Shown: positions 32,882-41,600 of the stretch, in pieces | Layout of the letters: the number at the start of each line of letters is the position of its first letter | Numbering within the stretch: position 1 is the stretch's first letter | NCBI GenBank assembly: GCA_028876655.1 | Contig: JAGWRA010000118.1 | Span: forward strand, 1-54,280 | DNA: 54,280 nt | From: Acidobacteriota bacterium | Lineage (GTDB): Bacteria > Acidobacteriota > Vicinamibacteria > Vicinamibacterales > CAVVIG01 | Direction of reading: 5' to 3' | Translations under genes and position numbers: made by a program | Notes under the pieces: model-generated | Databases searched by the model: none | The model's input: the letters and a program-made list of their open reading frames with translations, nothing else | What the model was told of the DNA's origin: nothing

Positions 32882-34069
32882 TCACCCGGCCGCGTCGGCC
32901 TCGGCCAGCAGCCGGCCCGCGCCCTCCGCGAACACCTCGGCGCGAGGCAGCAGGCTGACCACGAGAAACGCCTCCCGCGGAAAGTCGAAGAAATAGCCGG
33001 GATGCGCCAGCACCTGCTGGCGGCCGAGCAGGTCCAGGACGAGCGCTTCCTCGCTGCGCGTCGCCGGCACCTGGATGACGGCCGACCACCCGCCCTCGGC
33101 GCGGAGCACGCGGCAGGCCGGATGCGCGGCCGCCAGCTCGTGCAACCGCGCGTAGTTGGCGGCGATCCGATCCTGGATCTGCTGCCGCACGACGGCACCC
33201 CGCGCGAGCAGCTGCGCCGCCGCGAGCTGCACGGGCGTCGAGACCGAAAGGTACGTGTCGGCCACGATCTCGAGCCGGGCCAGCGCGTCGGCCACGGCGG
33301 CCGCCGGTCCACCGGCGGCGATCCAGCCGAGCTTCACCTGCGGGAGGCCCACGGACTTCGACAACCCGCCGAGCGCGAACGTCAGCACGCGCTCCTGTGC
33401 CAGCACCCCGCCGGCCCGCGCGGGATCGGGGTCCAGCAGGTAGTCGGCGAACACTTCGTCGCCGACGATCGCCATCCCGGCGGCCGCACAGACCTCCGCC
33501 AGCACCTCCAGATCCGCTGGACCGACGAGCGACCCGGTGGGGTTGTTGGGGCTCACCAGCAGCAGGACACGCGCACCGCCGCGGGCCGCGGCCCGGACGC
33601 TCTCGGGATCCACGTCCCAGAGGCCGTGGTACTCGAGCTCGTACGGCACCGCCTCGACGGCATCCAGGCGGCAGAGGTGCTCGAACAGCGGATAGCTCGG
33701 CCGCGGCACCAGTACACGGTCGCCCGGATCGCAGAGCAGCTTGAACAGCAGGCTGTAGGCCTCGCTCGTGCTGGCCGTCAGGGCGATCCGCCCGGGCGGC
33801 ACGGTGAGGCCGCGCCGCGCGTAGTCGGCGGCCACCGCGTCGCGGGCCGCGGCCAGGCCGAACGGCGCCGGGTCGTAGCGCAGGCCGCCGGTGGCGCCGA
33901 GCGGCACGAGCAGATCGTCTGGATAGCGGAAGCCGACCCGGGTCGGGTTGGTGACGGTGAGATCGAGGATCCGCGCGCCGGCGGCCCGCGCCGCTTCGAG
34001 CGCGGCGGTCAGCCGGTTCGGCGCGAGTTCGGCGGGGACACGGCCCGAGAAGCGAGGCAGGTCCCTCAT
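32882..34069 (-). CDS. class I/II pyridoxal-phosphate aminotransferase
   Basis: 395 residues with the aspartate-aminotransferase fold. LDLTVTNPTRVGFRYPDD at the N-terminus, ASTSEAYSLLFKLLCDPGD, VSPNNPTGSLVGPADL, the cofactor Asp in IVGDEVFADYLLD and the PLP lysine in ALGGLSKSVGLPQVKLGWI. It exchanges an amino group between an amino acid and a 2-oxo acid; the donor is not predictable. Its gene is 44 bases upstream of malQ and 39 bases downstream of the HEAT-cyclophilin gene. Confidence 0.92.
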   Translation of the reverse strand: MRDLPRFSGRVPAELAPNRLTAALEAARAAGARILDLTVTNPTRVGFRYPDDLLVPLGATGGLRYDPAPFGLAAARDAVAADYARRGLTVPPGRIALTASTSEAYSLLFKLLCDPGDRVLVPRPSYPLFEHLCRLDAVEAVPYELEYHGLWDVDPESVRAAARGGARVLLLVSPNNPTGSLVGPADLEVLAEVCAAAGMAIVGDEVFADYLLDPDPARAGGVLAQERVLTFALGGLSKSVGLPQVKLGWIAAGGPAAAVADALARLEIVADTYLSVSTPVQLAAAQLLARGAVVRQQIQDRIAANYARLHELAAAHPACRVLRAEGGWSAVIQVPATRSEEALVLDLLGRQQVLAHPGYFFDFPREAFLVVSLLPRAEVFAEGAGRLLAEADAAG

Positions 34070-34108
34070 CGCGGCGCCACGCGGCAGCCCCGGAGCGGGG
34101 CCGGCCGG

Positions 34109-36184
34109 TCAGTGCTCGAAGATTTCGATCTTCTCAATGACGGCCCCTTCGAGGATCCGATCGACGGTGTCCATGCCGGTGAGCACCTGGCCGAACACGG
34201 TGTAGTTCCCGTTCAGGCGGGGGTTGTCGACGAGGTCGATGAAGATCTGGCCGTCGCCGGTGTCGCGCCCGCGCGTGGAGATCCCGACCGCGCCCCGGAC
34301 GTGCGGCCACAACCCGATCTCGTCGCGCATGAACCGCGCGTCGCCCATGTACTCGTTGGCGCCGGGGCTGCCGCCCTGGATGACGAAGTTGGGGACGACG
34401 CGATGGAACGTGAGGCCGTTGTAGTACCCGGCCTCGGCCATCGTGACGAACCGGAGCACGGTCGCGGGCGCTTCGGTGGTCAGCAGCGCGATCTCGAACG
34501 AGCCGCCGCCAGCCATGGTCACGCGGGCGCGCGGCGCCCGCAGGCGGTCCAGGTCCTCCGCGCTGATGTCCTCGTCGATCGTCAGGCGCGTCGTCCGGGC
34601 CCGCTCGCGGCGGCCCGTCCATTTCGACAGGACAGCGGCGGCCCGATCCGCGACGACCGGATCGAAATCGTGCAAGTACGCCTGCAGCGCCGAGGCGTTC
34701 GCCTTCGTGCCGAGCTCCTCGAGCCGATCGAGCAGCGCCATCCGGACGTCGCGCGACGTGTCGCGATGCTGCGCGGCGATCCGGTCGAGCGCCGCCAGCA
34801 GCGCGGGGACCGCCTCGTCGCGGCGGAAGGTGCCGGCCAGCGCCAGGGCCGCCGTCCGCACGAGCTGGTCGTCGGGCTGTGCCAGCGCGAGGACGTAGAT
34901 CGGGTCGCCGGCGTGCCCGCTCACCGCCTGCAGCGACTCGAGCGCGGCGTTGCGCACGTTGTCGTCGGGATCGAGGGCGAGGCGGTGGATCGTTTCCTGG
35001 GCGTGGAGCACGCCGGCGGCGCGCGCGGCGTACATCCGGACTTCCCAGATGTCCGATGCGGCGAAGGCCGGCAGGACGGCGGCGGCCGCCGCCGGCGCCC
35101 GCTTCGCCAGCGCCACCAGCGCGTGCGCCGGCCGGTGCCAGTCGGTGCCGGGATCCAGCACGGCGCGGGCCTTCAGGACGTCGAGGCCCTGGTCGGGCGG
35201 GCTGCAGGGATCGCCGAGCAGGTCGAGAGCGAGCAGCGACACGTGGGCGTCGGGATCGTCGACGGCCTTCACGATCGGCGCGCAGTCGGGGGCCGGCCGT
35301 ACCTTGCCGAACGACCGCAGCGCCTCGTAGCGGACCATCGGCGCGGGATCCCTGAGGCCGGCCTCGATGACAGCCGCGGCGTGCGGCAGGTCCGGCTGGA
35401 CGGCCGCAGCCGCGACGGCTTCCCGCCGCACCTGTTCGTCGGCGTCCACCCCCGTGCGTTGCAGGGTCGGATCGTCCAGCCCCTTCGCCTCGGTGAGTGC
35501 GAGCAGGGCGAGCCGCCGGACGCGCGCGCCATCGCTCGCCACGCTGTCGCGCGAGCCGCTGGTCAGGTCGCGCAACCGGGCGATCGTGGGCGGCGCCGGC
35601 GGACTGAGCCGGCCGGCCTCCCGGACCATCGACTCGAGCCCCATGGCGACGCCCAGGGCCACGTCCACCGTCTCGCTCTGCCGCGACACGTCCACGAGCC
35701 GTGTTTCGACGCGCTGGACCTCGGACGCGTCGCTGTAGGGCAGGCGGCCGATCGTCCGGCACAGCGTGCCGAGCACCTGCGAATCCGACTCGTCATCGAG
35801 CCGGTCGAGCAGCTCCGTCTTGATGCGGGTGAGGACGGCGCCCGGCTGCAGCGGCTGCGCGATCTGGCCGAGGGCGTTCGCCGCCTCCATGCGGGTCTCG
35901 GGGAGAGGGGCGGCGAGATGGGGATAGACGTATCGCGCGAGATCGGGCCGCTCGAGGCGGCCGATCGCGCGGATGGCGAGCCGCTGCAGGGTGGCGTTCC
36001 GGCTGCGCGCGTCGGCGAGGAGGCGGTTCAGGTCGCGCGACGTGGCGGCGCGGCTGTCCTCGGCCTGGAGCAGCAGCGCGCGGCTGCGGGCGGAGGCCTC
36101 CTGGGCGCGCGCGCTCGCCGTCAGGGTGACCAGCCCCAGGACGACGGCCACGAGCCCTGCCCTCACCCTGGCGCCGCGTCGCAT
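34109..36184 (-). CDS. exported HEAT-repeat protein with C-terminal cyclophilin peptidyl-prolyl isomerase
   Basis: 691 residues from the ATG at 36184 (a GTG at 36193 is also possible; GGAGG suits it better). A signal peptide (RAGLVAVVLGLVTLTASARA) is followed by about 480 residues of HEAT-type helical repeats, for example TLQRLAIRAIGRLERPDLAR, PMVRYEALRSFGKVRPAPDC and DDNVRNAALESLQAVSGHAG. The last 170 residues are a cyclophilin with the catalytic Arg in YNGLTFHRVVPNFVIQGGSP and the block GDGQIFIDLVDNPRLNGNYT. It probably assists folding of exported proteins, with the HEAT array binding clients. Confidence 0.9.
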   Translation of the reverse strand: MRRGARVRAGLVAVVLGLVTLTASARAQEASARSRALLLQAEDSRAATSRDLNRLLADARSRNATLQRLAIRAIGRLERPDLARYVYPHLAAPLPETRMEAANALGQIAQPLQPGAVLTRIKTELLDRLDDESDSQVLGTLCRTIGRLPYSDASEVQRVETRLVDVSRQSETVDVALGVAMGLESMVREAGRLSPPAPPTIARLRDLTSGSRDSVASDGARVRRLALLALTEAKGLDDPTLQRTGVDADEQVRREAVAAAAVQPDLPHAAAVIEAGLRDPAPMVRYEALRSFGKVRPAPDCAPIVKAVDDPDAHVSLLALDLLGDPCSPPDQGLDVLKARAVLDPGTDWHRPAHALVALAKRAPAAAAAVLPAFAASDIWEVRMYAARAAGVLHAQETIHRLALDPDDNVRNAALESLQAVSGHAGDPIYVLALAQPDDQLVRTAALALAGTFRRDEAVPALLAALDRIAAQHRDTSRDVRMALLDRLEELGTKANASALQAYLHDFDPVVADRAAAVLSKWTGRRERARTTRLTIDEDISAEDLDRLRAPRARVTMAGGGSFEIALLTTEAPATVLRFVTMAEAGYYNGLTFHRVVPNFVIQGGSPGANEYMGDARFMRDEIGLWPHVRGAVGISTRGRDTGDGQIFIDLVDNPRLNGNYTVFGQVLTGMDTVDRILEGAVIEKIEIFEH

Positions 36185-36209
36185 CGATCGCACCCTGCCT
36201 CCCCGGCCG

Positions 36210-38153
36210 TCAGCCGCGCCGGCCGGCGGCCGACAGCGCGAGCATCTGTCTGGTCAGATCCTGCGGATAGGAAATCGTCACGTCCACGATCCGCCCCTCG
36301 TCGTCGCGGACCGGCGCCAGTTCGGGCATCACGAAGCCGGTGTAGGACGGCAGGTCGAGCCGGTCCACGCGCGCCACGACCTCGTCGCGCAGCTGCGGAT
36401 CGAAGTGGACGCCGTAGGTCTCGAACAGCGTCTTCGCGGCCGGGTAGTCCCCCTCGGCCTTGATGCGCTGCACGTCGGCCAGCAGCCGGCCGACCCCGTC
36501 GCGGAAGGCGGCGACGTCGGTGACGACGTAGTACGTGCGGCCGTCGCGGACGCGCGACTCGACCGCCGTGGTGTTCGCCATGAGCCACCGGACGATCATC
36601 TGCCGGTTGCGCATGTGGTCTTCCTCGATCTGGGTTCCGTGCCGGACGCGGCGCAGCTGCACCAGCGCGTTGCGGGCGTAGCTCTCGTATTCGGCCCGGA
36701 CGATCTCCGCCTGGTCGCCGGCCGGCACCAGGCCGAGTTCGGCGAGCTTCGGCTCGGGCAGGAAGTAGAGCGCGACCAGGTCGGCGCGCGACTCCTCCAG
36801 CGCCGAGAACTGCTCCTTGAGCGCCGCCTGCGGGTTCCCCTTGAGCCGCGGCAGCACCCTGCCCGACCCGTGGCCGATCACCTCGTGCATGTTCGTCGTC
36901 AGTTCCGACGCGAACGCGCTCCAGCGGTCGGCGCGGGCGCCCTCCTCGGGCGACCAGGAGAACTCCTCGCGGAACGCCTTCGGGGTCGAGCGGTCGTAGG
37001 CCTCGATCACGTTCGAGAGCGACACCGACTTGCTGCCGTACTGCTCGCGGATCGCCTGGTCGTTCGGCAGGTTGATGCCGATCGGCGTCACCGGCCCCGA
37101 ATCGCCCGCTTCCATCACGATGTCGATGGCATTGGCCGTGATGCCGTGCACGCCTTCCTTGCGGAACTGCGGGTCCCACGGCATCCGGTCCTCGAACCAC
37201 TGCGCCGTGTCGGCGAGCTTCCGGATCTCCTCCGTCTTCTCCCGGTTGACGTAGTAGACGAGCCCCTCCCACGCCCCCTTGATGCCGCGCGCGTCGAGGT
37301 AGACCTCGATGAAGCCGTTGATCGTGTCGACGGGCGAGGCCTTGTCGCGCACCCACGCGATGTCGTACCGCTCGCGATCGGCCGTGTCGCCCGAGCGGTA
37401 GAAGGCGATGAGCGCGCGGAGCGCCTCGGCCATCGCCTCGGTCGCGTACGGCACGGCCGCTTCGAGGTGATCGACGATGCGCGCGATCTGCGCGTCGTAG
37501 CGGCCGCCGACGCGGTAGACCTCCTCCACGAGGCGACCGTCGCGCTTCACCAGCCGCGAGTTCAGCGGGTGCCGCTCGTGGAACCCCTCGAGCTCGGCCA
37601 TCGTGACGCCCTGGTACAGGTTGTTGGCGCTCGCCTCCAGGATGTCCTTGCCGTTCCCGGGGGTCTTGTTCGTGACGACCGGATCGACGTCGGGATCGAA
37701 GAAGCAGGGCTGCAGCCGTGCGAGCAGCGCGTCGAGCGTGTCGCCGTCGGGGAGCGGGAAGGCGGCGCCGTGCGCCTGCGCGGTCCGGGCGGCCGCCGCA
37801 AAGGCGTCCGGCGTGCAGGAGGGGACGAACTTGCGGGCGGTCAGGTTGTTGTACGGACCGCTGTTGATCCAGAACAGCTTCGTGTAGTGCTGGATGGCCG
37901 CGAAGGTCGCGGGCTCGATGCCCTCCGGGTGCGACACGATCGCCTCGAGGACATCGCGCATCTCGAGGTTGTGGGCGTACTTCTGGTCGTAATAGATGTC
38001 GCGGCCGGCCAGCACCGCTTCGTAGAGGTGCCAGATCAGGATCTTCTCGCGCAGCGGCAGCGCGGCGAAGCCGTCGGCGTACACCTGGACGACCGCCGCC
38101 TCTCCCACCCGCTCGAGCAGGTACCGGCGCGTCTCGGCGCCGCTCTCAGACAT
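36210..38153 (-). CDS. M49 family (dipeptidyl-peptidase III-like) zinc peptidase
   Basis: 647 residues without a signal peptide. The M49 signature HExxxH appears as H423-E-V-I-G-H428 (TTNMHEVIGHGSGR), and the second motif EExRAD as EESRAD (453/454-457), giving the Zn ligands His423, His428 and Glu454. DPP III enzymes remove dipeptides from the N-terminus of short peptides in the cytoplasm. The gene is 16 bases upstream of the HEAT-cyclophilin gene. With the secreted P1, M28 and M23 peptidases and the symporter it fits a lifestyle of peptide scavenging. Such proteins are sometimes mis-annotated as dihydrofolate reductase. Confidence 0.93.
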   Translation of the reverse strand: MSESGAETRRYLLERVGEAAVVQVYADGFAALPLREKILIWHLYEAVLAGRDIYYDQKYAHNLEMRDVLEAIVSHPEGIEPATFAAIQHYTKLFWINSGPYNNLTARKFVPSCTPDAFAAAARTAQAHGAAFPLPDGDTLDALLARLQPCFFDPDVDPVVTNKTPGNGKDILEASANNLYQGVTMAELEGFHERHPLNSRLVKRDGRLVEEVYRVGGRYDAQIARIVDHLEAAVPYATEAMAEALRALIAFYRSGDTADRERYDIAWVRDKASPVDTINGFIEVYLDARGIKGAWEGLVYYVNREKTEEIRKLADTAQWFEDRMPWDPQFRKEGVHGITANAIDIVMEAGDSGPVTPIGINLPNDQAIREQYGSKSVSLSNVIEAYDRSTPKAFREEFSWSPEEGARADRWSAFASELTTNMHEVIGHGSGRVLPRLKGNPQAALKEQFSALEESRADLVALYFLPEPKLAELGLVPAGDQAEIVRAEYESYARNALVQLRRVRHGTQIEEDHMRNRQMIVRWLMANTTAVESRVRDGRTYYVVTDVAAFRDGVGRLLADVQRIKAEGDYPAAKTLFETYGVHFDPQLRDEVVARVDRLDLPSYTGFVMPELAPVRDDEGRIVDVTISYPQDLTRQMLALSAAGRRG

Positions 38154-38215
38154 GCCCTCAGCCTACCATCGGAGCCGGCGCGCGGCCACCCGGCCCGCTG
38201 CGCGCGGCCCGCGGG

Positions 38216-39598
38216 TCACGCCGAGAGATCCACCTGCTCGAGGTATTCGGGCACGTGCACCGTCCAGCCGAGGCGCCTCTGGATCTCCACCTTCAGCGTG
38301 TCCTGCGCCGCCGGCTCGCCGTGGACGACGAAGGTGCGGGTGGGCGGCCGGGTGAAGCCGCCGAGCCAGCGCATGATCTCGCCGGCGTCGGCGTGCGCCG
38401 ACATCGACTCGAGCCGCTCGATCCGGGCGCGCACGTCGACCAGCCGGCCGTGCATCTTCACCTGCCGCTCGCCGTCGACGAGCCGCCGCCCGCGCGTGCC
38501 CGCCGCCTGGTAGCCGACGAAGAGGATCGTGTTGTCGGGATCGGGCAGCGTCTGCTCGAGGTGGTACAGCACGCGCCCGCCCGTGGCCATGCCGCTCGAG
38601 GAGATCACGATCGCCGGATCGCGGCGTGCCGTCAGCTTCTTCGATTCCTCGGGCGTCTGGACCGTGCGGAACCGCGCGGTGCAGAAGGCGCAGACGCGGC
38701 GTCCCTCGGGTCGCAGCCCGGGGTCGAGCTCGTTGATCCGCTGCGAGTAGTACCTGAGGCCCTCGATGGCCATCGGGCTGTCGAGGTATACGGGCAGCAC
38801 CGGAATCCGCTGCTCGTCCTCCAGCCGCCTGATCCAGTAGACGAGCTCCTCGACGCGGCCGATGGCGAACGAGGGGATGACGAGACGGCCGCCGCGGTCG
38901 GCGGTCCGCCGGATGATCTCCGCGAGGTGCTCGCCGTTGTCGTCGGGCTCGTGCAGGCGATCGCCGTAGGTCGATTCGACCAGCAGGAAGTCGGCCTCGG
39001 GCACGGCGACCGGATCCGGCAGCACCGGCCGGCCGTAGCGCCCCAGGTCGCCGCCGAAGAGGATCGTGCGGCCGTCGGGCAGCGTCATCCGGACGAACGA
39101 CGACCCGAGCAGGTGGCCGGCATTGAGGAACTCCACCTGCACGCCGTCGGCCACCGGCATAGGGCGCTCGTAGCCGACCGGCTGCAGCTGCGAGATGGCG
39201 CGCCAGGCGTCGGCCTCGGTCAGCAGCGGGAGTGCCGGGCGGTGCTTGCTGTAGCCGTGCTTGTTGGCCGACCGCGCGTCTTCCTCGGCGATGCGCGCCG
39301 CGTCGGGCAGCACGAGCCGGCAGAGCTCGGCGGTCCCGGCCGTGCAGAAGATGCGGCCGCGGAACCCCTGCGCCACCAGCCGCGGCAGGTAGCCGCAGTG
39401 ATCGAGGTGGGCGTGCGTGAGGACGACCGACTCGATCGTGGACGCGCGCACGGGGTGCTCGTCCCAGTTGCGGAGCCGCAGCTCCTTCAACCCCTGGAAC
39501 AGGCCGCAGTCGACGAGCAGCCGGCTCTTCGGGAAGTCGAGGAGGTACTTCGACCCGGTGACCGTGCGCGTGGCCCCGAGGAACTTCAGCGTGGGCAT
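38216..39598 (-). CDS. MBL-fold beta-CASP RNA-processing exonuclease/endonuclease
   Basis: 460 residues combining a metallo-beta-lactamase domain with a beta-CASP insert. The metal motif is VVLTHAHLDHCGYLPRL (about 58-74); further ligands are FLNAGHLLGSSF, FGGDLGRYGRP and the C-terminal VHGEPAA. Beta-CASP blocks are IPSFAIGRVEELVYWIRRL, VYLDSPMAIEG and AIVISSSGMATGGRVLYHLE, with KVEI near the end. This is the CPSF73/YSH1-like bacterial group that cleaves RNA. It is the first gene of the five-gene minus-strand run, 62 bases ahead of DPP III. Confidence 0.93.
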   Translation of the reverse strand: MPTLKFLGATRTVTGSKYLLDFPKSRLLVDCGLFQGLKELRLRNWDEHPVRASTIESVVLTHAHLDHCGYLPRLVAQGFRGRIFCTAGTAELCRLVLPDAARIAEEDARSANKHGYSKHRPALPLLTEADAWRAISQLQPVGYERPMPVADGVQVEFLNAGHLLGSSFVRMTLPDGRTILFGGDLGRYGRPVLPDPVAVPEADFLLVESTYGDRLHEPDDNGEHLAEIIRRTADRGGRLVIPSFAIGRVEELVYWIRRLEDEQRIPVLPVYLDSPMAIEGLRYYSQRINELDPGLRPEGRRVCAFCTARFRTVQTPEESKKLTARRDPAIVISSSGMATGGRVLYHLEQTLPDPDNTILFVGYQAAGTRGRRLVDGERQVKMHGRLVDVRARIERLESMSAHADAGEIMRWLGGFTRPPTRTFVVHGEPAAQDTLKVEIQRRLGWTVHVPEYLEQVDLSA

Positions 39599-39911
39599 GC
39601 GGGAACTATAGCGCAGGCGGGAGGAGGGCTACGGGCTTCAGGCTACGGGCTGCGGGCCCGTTGCGGCACCGAGCTGAAGCTCGGCGCCTACGACCTCACA
39701 GTGCCGGCACGTTGTCGCCGATTGAGAACTCAGCGCCTGCGGCCATGCCGAGCCGAGGACATGAAGATCAGAGGCCAGGCATCGGCGTCAGTTCGCGATG
39801 GGGGTGCCGCCTTCGCGCCGACGGCGCTACGGCGAGCCTCGCCGTAGCTCGCGCGATTCACCTGGCGAGCGTAGGCGGGGGGCCCCGGCGCCACTGAAGA
39901 ATGCCAGCCCC
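39599..39911. repeat. intergenic region: word array plus degenerate hairpin repeat copy D
   Basis: 313 bases with no supported gene. First comes a GGGCTACGGGCTTCAGG word array (39627-39660). From about 39712 to 39905 lies a long copy of the hairpin repeat: the leader (TTGAGAACTCAGCGCCTGCG, as in copy E; GAGGCCAGGCATCGGCGTCA, as in copy G) and the tail CACTGAAGAATGCC are kept. The hairpin is interrupted by about 70 extra bases that contain a perfect inverted repeat, GCTACGGCGAG then CTCGCCGTAGC (39826-39848). Confidence 0.7.
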
Positions 39912-40364
39912 CTAGAGACGGGATCGGATTCCCGGCAGCGACAGCCAGACGCGGATGCGGGCCAGCAACTCGGAGGCCGTCCGGTTGAACGCCCGCTGCC
40001 GGGCGTCCTCGCTGCCGTCGGCGGCCGCCGGATCCGGGAAGCCCCAGTGGATGCGCTGCGGGGCCCCGGGGAACACCGGGCAGGTTTCGGCCGCCCGGTC
40101 GCAGACGGTGATGACGTAGTCGAACGGCTGGCCGATGAACGGCTCGACCGACTTGGGATGCTGGCCGGTCATTTCGAGGCGGTACAGCTCGCTGAGCGCC
40201 TGCAGGGCCATCGGGTGGATCTCGGGCTGCGGCTCGGTGCCAGCGCTGTGCACCTCGATCCGGCCCTTCGACTCGTGCCGCAGCAGCGCTTCGGCCATCT
40301 GCGAGCGCGCCGAGTTACCGGTACACAGGAAGAGCACGCGGAGGGGCTGAGGGGCGTCTGACAT
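39912..40364 (-). CDS. arsC: arsenate reductase (thioredoxin-coupled, low-Mr phosphatase fold)
   Basis: 150 residues. The P-loop is CTGNSARSQMAEALL (Cys14, then five residues and Arg). The other two redox cysteines are C88 and C95 in ITVCDRAAETCPVFPG, and the general-acid Asp lies in HWGFPDPAA. The three-cysteine layout matches the S. aureus pI258-type enzyme that reduces arsenate to arsenite with thioredoxin. No ArsR, ArsB/Acr3 or other ars gene is next to it, so arsenite export must come from elsewhere. An inverted repeat overlaps its likely promoter. Confidence 0.93.
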   Translation of the reverse strand: MSDAPQPLRVLFLCTGNSARSQMAEALLRHESKGRIEVHSAGTEPQPEIHPMALQALSELYRLEMTGQHPKSVEPFIGQPFDYVITVCDRAAETCPVFPGAPQRIHWGFPDPAAADGSEDARQRAFNRTASELLARIRVWLSLPGIRSRL

Positions 40365-40381
40365 ACCCCGGCAGTCTACCT

Positions 40382-40402
40382 CATATATTCGTCAAGGCGA
40401 AT
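40382..40402 (-). promoter_or_regulatory. candidate arsC promoter/operator
   Basis: ATTCG (40387-40391) and CGAAT (40398-40402) form an inverted repeat around TCAAGG; on the minus strand TATATG (40387-40382) follows as a possible -10, 17 bases ahead of the arsC ATG. The AT-rich stretch stands out from its surroundings. ArsR-type sites look similar, but no arsR gene is adjacent. Confidence 0.45.
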
Positions 40403-40459
40403 GTAACATCTGAGTAAACGGGGATGTAGCCAACTCGGGATTGGGGGTTGGCTGGACCC

Positions 40460-40578
40460 GGCGCCGACTGAGAACTCGGCGCCTGCGGCCATGCGAGCCC
40501 GAGGACTGCGAATCCGAGGGTGAGCATCAGCGGCAGCGCGCGGCGGGGGTGGGGCCCCGCCGCCACTGAAGAATGCCC
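40460..40578 (+). repeat. dispersed hairpin repeat, copy E
   Basis: Leader CCGACTGAGAACTCGGCGCC, GCGGCCATGCGAGCCCGAGG and AATCCGAGGGTGAGCATCAG, then stem GCGGCGGGG (40540-40548), loop GTGGGG, CCCCGCCGC (40555-40563) and tail CACTGAAGAATGCC. The stem sequence is unlike all other copies yet pairs perfectly. It lies between two minus-strand genes. Confidence 0.85.
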
Positions 40579-40581
40579 GGC

Positions 40582-41568
40582 CTACGCCAGCAACCCTACC
40601 TGTCCCCCGGTGTGCCAGAAGAGGATCGTCTGGTCGGCCGTGAAGCGGCCGGCGCGCAGGTACTCGATGAAGCCGGCCATCGCCTTCGCGGTGTAGGTCG
40701 GATCCAGGAAGATCGCCTCGGTGCGCGCGACCAGCTCGATCGCCTCGCGCGACTCGTGCGTCGGCACGCCATAGCCCCCGCCCACGAACCCGTCGTCGAT
40801 CTCCGGCGGCCGCGCCGCCGCGAAGGCGCGGCCATCCAGCCCGAGCCGTTCGCCGACGCCCTCGACGATGGCGCGCACCGCCACGGCCAGCGACGCGGCC
40901 GGCTCGTCGGCGCTGACGCCGATGACGCGGGTCGCCAGCCCGTGCAGCTCGCAACCGGCGAGCAGACCGGCCTGCGTGCCGCCCGACGAGGTGGCGTGCA
41001 CGATGACATCCGGCGGGGGAATCTGCTCCAGCAACTCACCGATCGCGCGCACGAAGGCCAGGGCGCCGAGCGGCATCGACGCACCGATCGGGATCTCGTA
41101 CGGCCGCCGCCCGTCCTGCGTCAGCCGCTCGACGGCGTCGCGGACCCCTTGCGCGCGCGCCTCGCGCGACTCGACGAAGACGATTTCGGCGCCGAGCAGC
41201 TCGTCGAGCCGCGTGTTGCCGGTCGGCGCGTCCGGCCGGCGGCCGTTCAGCACGAGCACGCAGTCGAGACCGAGCCGGGCCGCCGCGGCCGCCGTCGCGC
41301 GTGCGTGATTGGACTGCAGGCCGCCGCTCGTCACGAGCGTGTCGGCGCCGCGCGCGCAGGCGTCCGCGGCGACGACCTCCAGCTTCCGCACCTTGTTGCC
41401 GCCGAAGGCGAAACCCAGCGCATCGTCGCGCTTCACGAGGAGCCGCGGCGCTGCGTCGAGCGCGGCGCGCAGGCGCGACAGGTCCTCCACCGGCGTCGGG
41501 ACCTGCGCGAGCGGCAGCAGCGGCACGCGATAGAGCTGGCGCAGGGCATCGTCGTACGAGGCAGGCAT
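40582..41568 (-). CDS. D-cysteine desulfhydrase / ACC deaminase family PLP enzyme
   Basis: 328 residues of the tryptophan-synthase-beta fold. The cofactor lysine is in FAFGGNKVRKLE (about residues 53-64), and the substrate loop is TSGGLQSNHARATAAAAARL. The phosphate-binding turn is ATSSGGTQAGLLAG. These match the D-cysteine desulfhydrase and 1-aminocyclopropane-1-carboxylate deaminase group; D-cysteine desulfhydrase is the commoner activity, releasing pyruvate, H2S and ammonia. The substrate assignment is uncertain. It is divergent from the MTHFR-like gene, 32 bases away. Confidence 0.88.
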   Translation of the reverse strand: MPASYDDALRQLYRVPLLPLAQVPTPVEDLSRLRAALDAAPRLLVKRDDALGFAFGGNKVRKLEVVAADACARGADTLVTSGGLQSNHARATAAAAARLGLDCVLVLNGRRPDAPTGNTRLDELLGAEIVFVESREARAQGVRDAVERLTQDGRRPYEIPIGASMPLGALAFVRAIGELLEQIPPPDVIVHATSSGGTQAGLLAGCELHGLATRVIGVSADEPAASLAVAVRAIVEGVGERLGLDGRAFAAARPPEIDDGFVGGGYGVPTHESREAIELVARTEAIFLDPTYTAKAMAGFIEYLRAGRFTADQTILFWHTGGQVGLLA

Positions 41569-41579
41569 GAGGCGTATTG

Positions 41580-41585
41580 TATACT
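41580..41585 (+). promoter_or_regulatory. -10 element of the MTHFR-like gene
   Basis: TATACT, 15 bases ahead of the ATG at 41601, so the leader would be only 8-9 bases long. It lies in a 32-base gap between divergent genes; no clear -35. Confidence 0.45.
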
Positions 41586-41600
41586 TGTCGTTTTCATCCC

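Noticed and set aside
41577..41600. TTG start giving an 8-residue extension of the MTHFR-like protein
   Set aside because: The added codons contain the TATACT -10 element, and no ribosome site precedes them.
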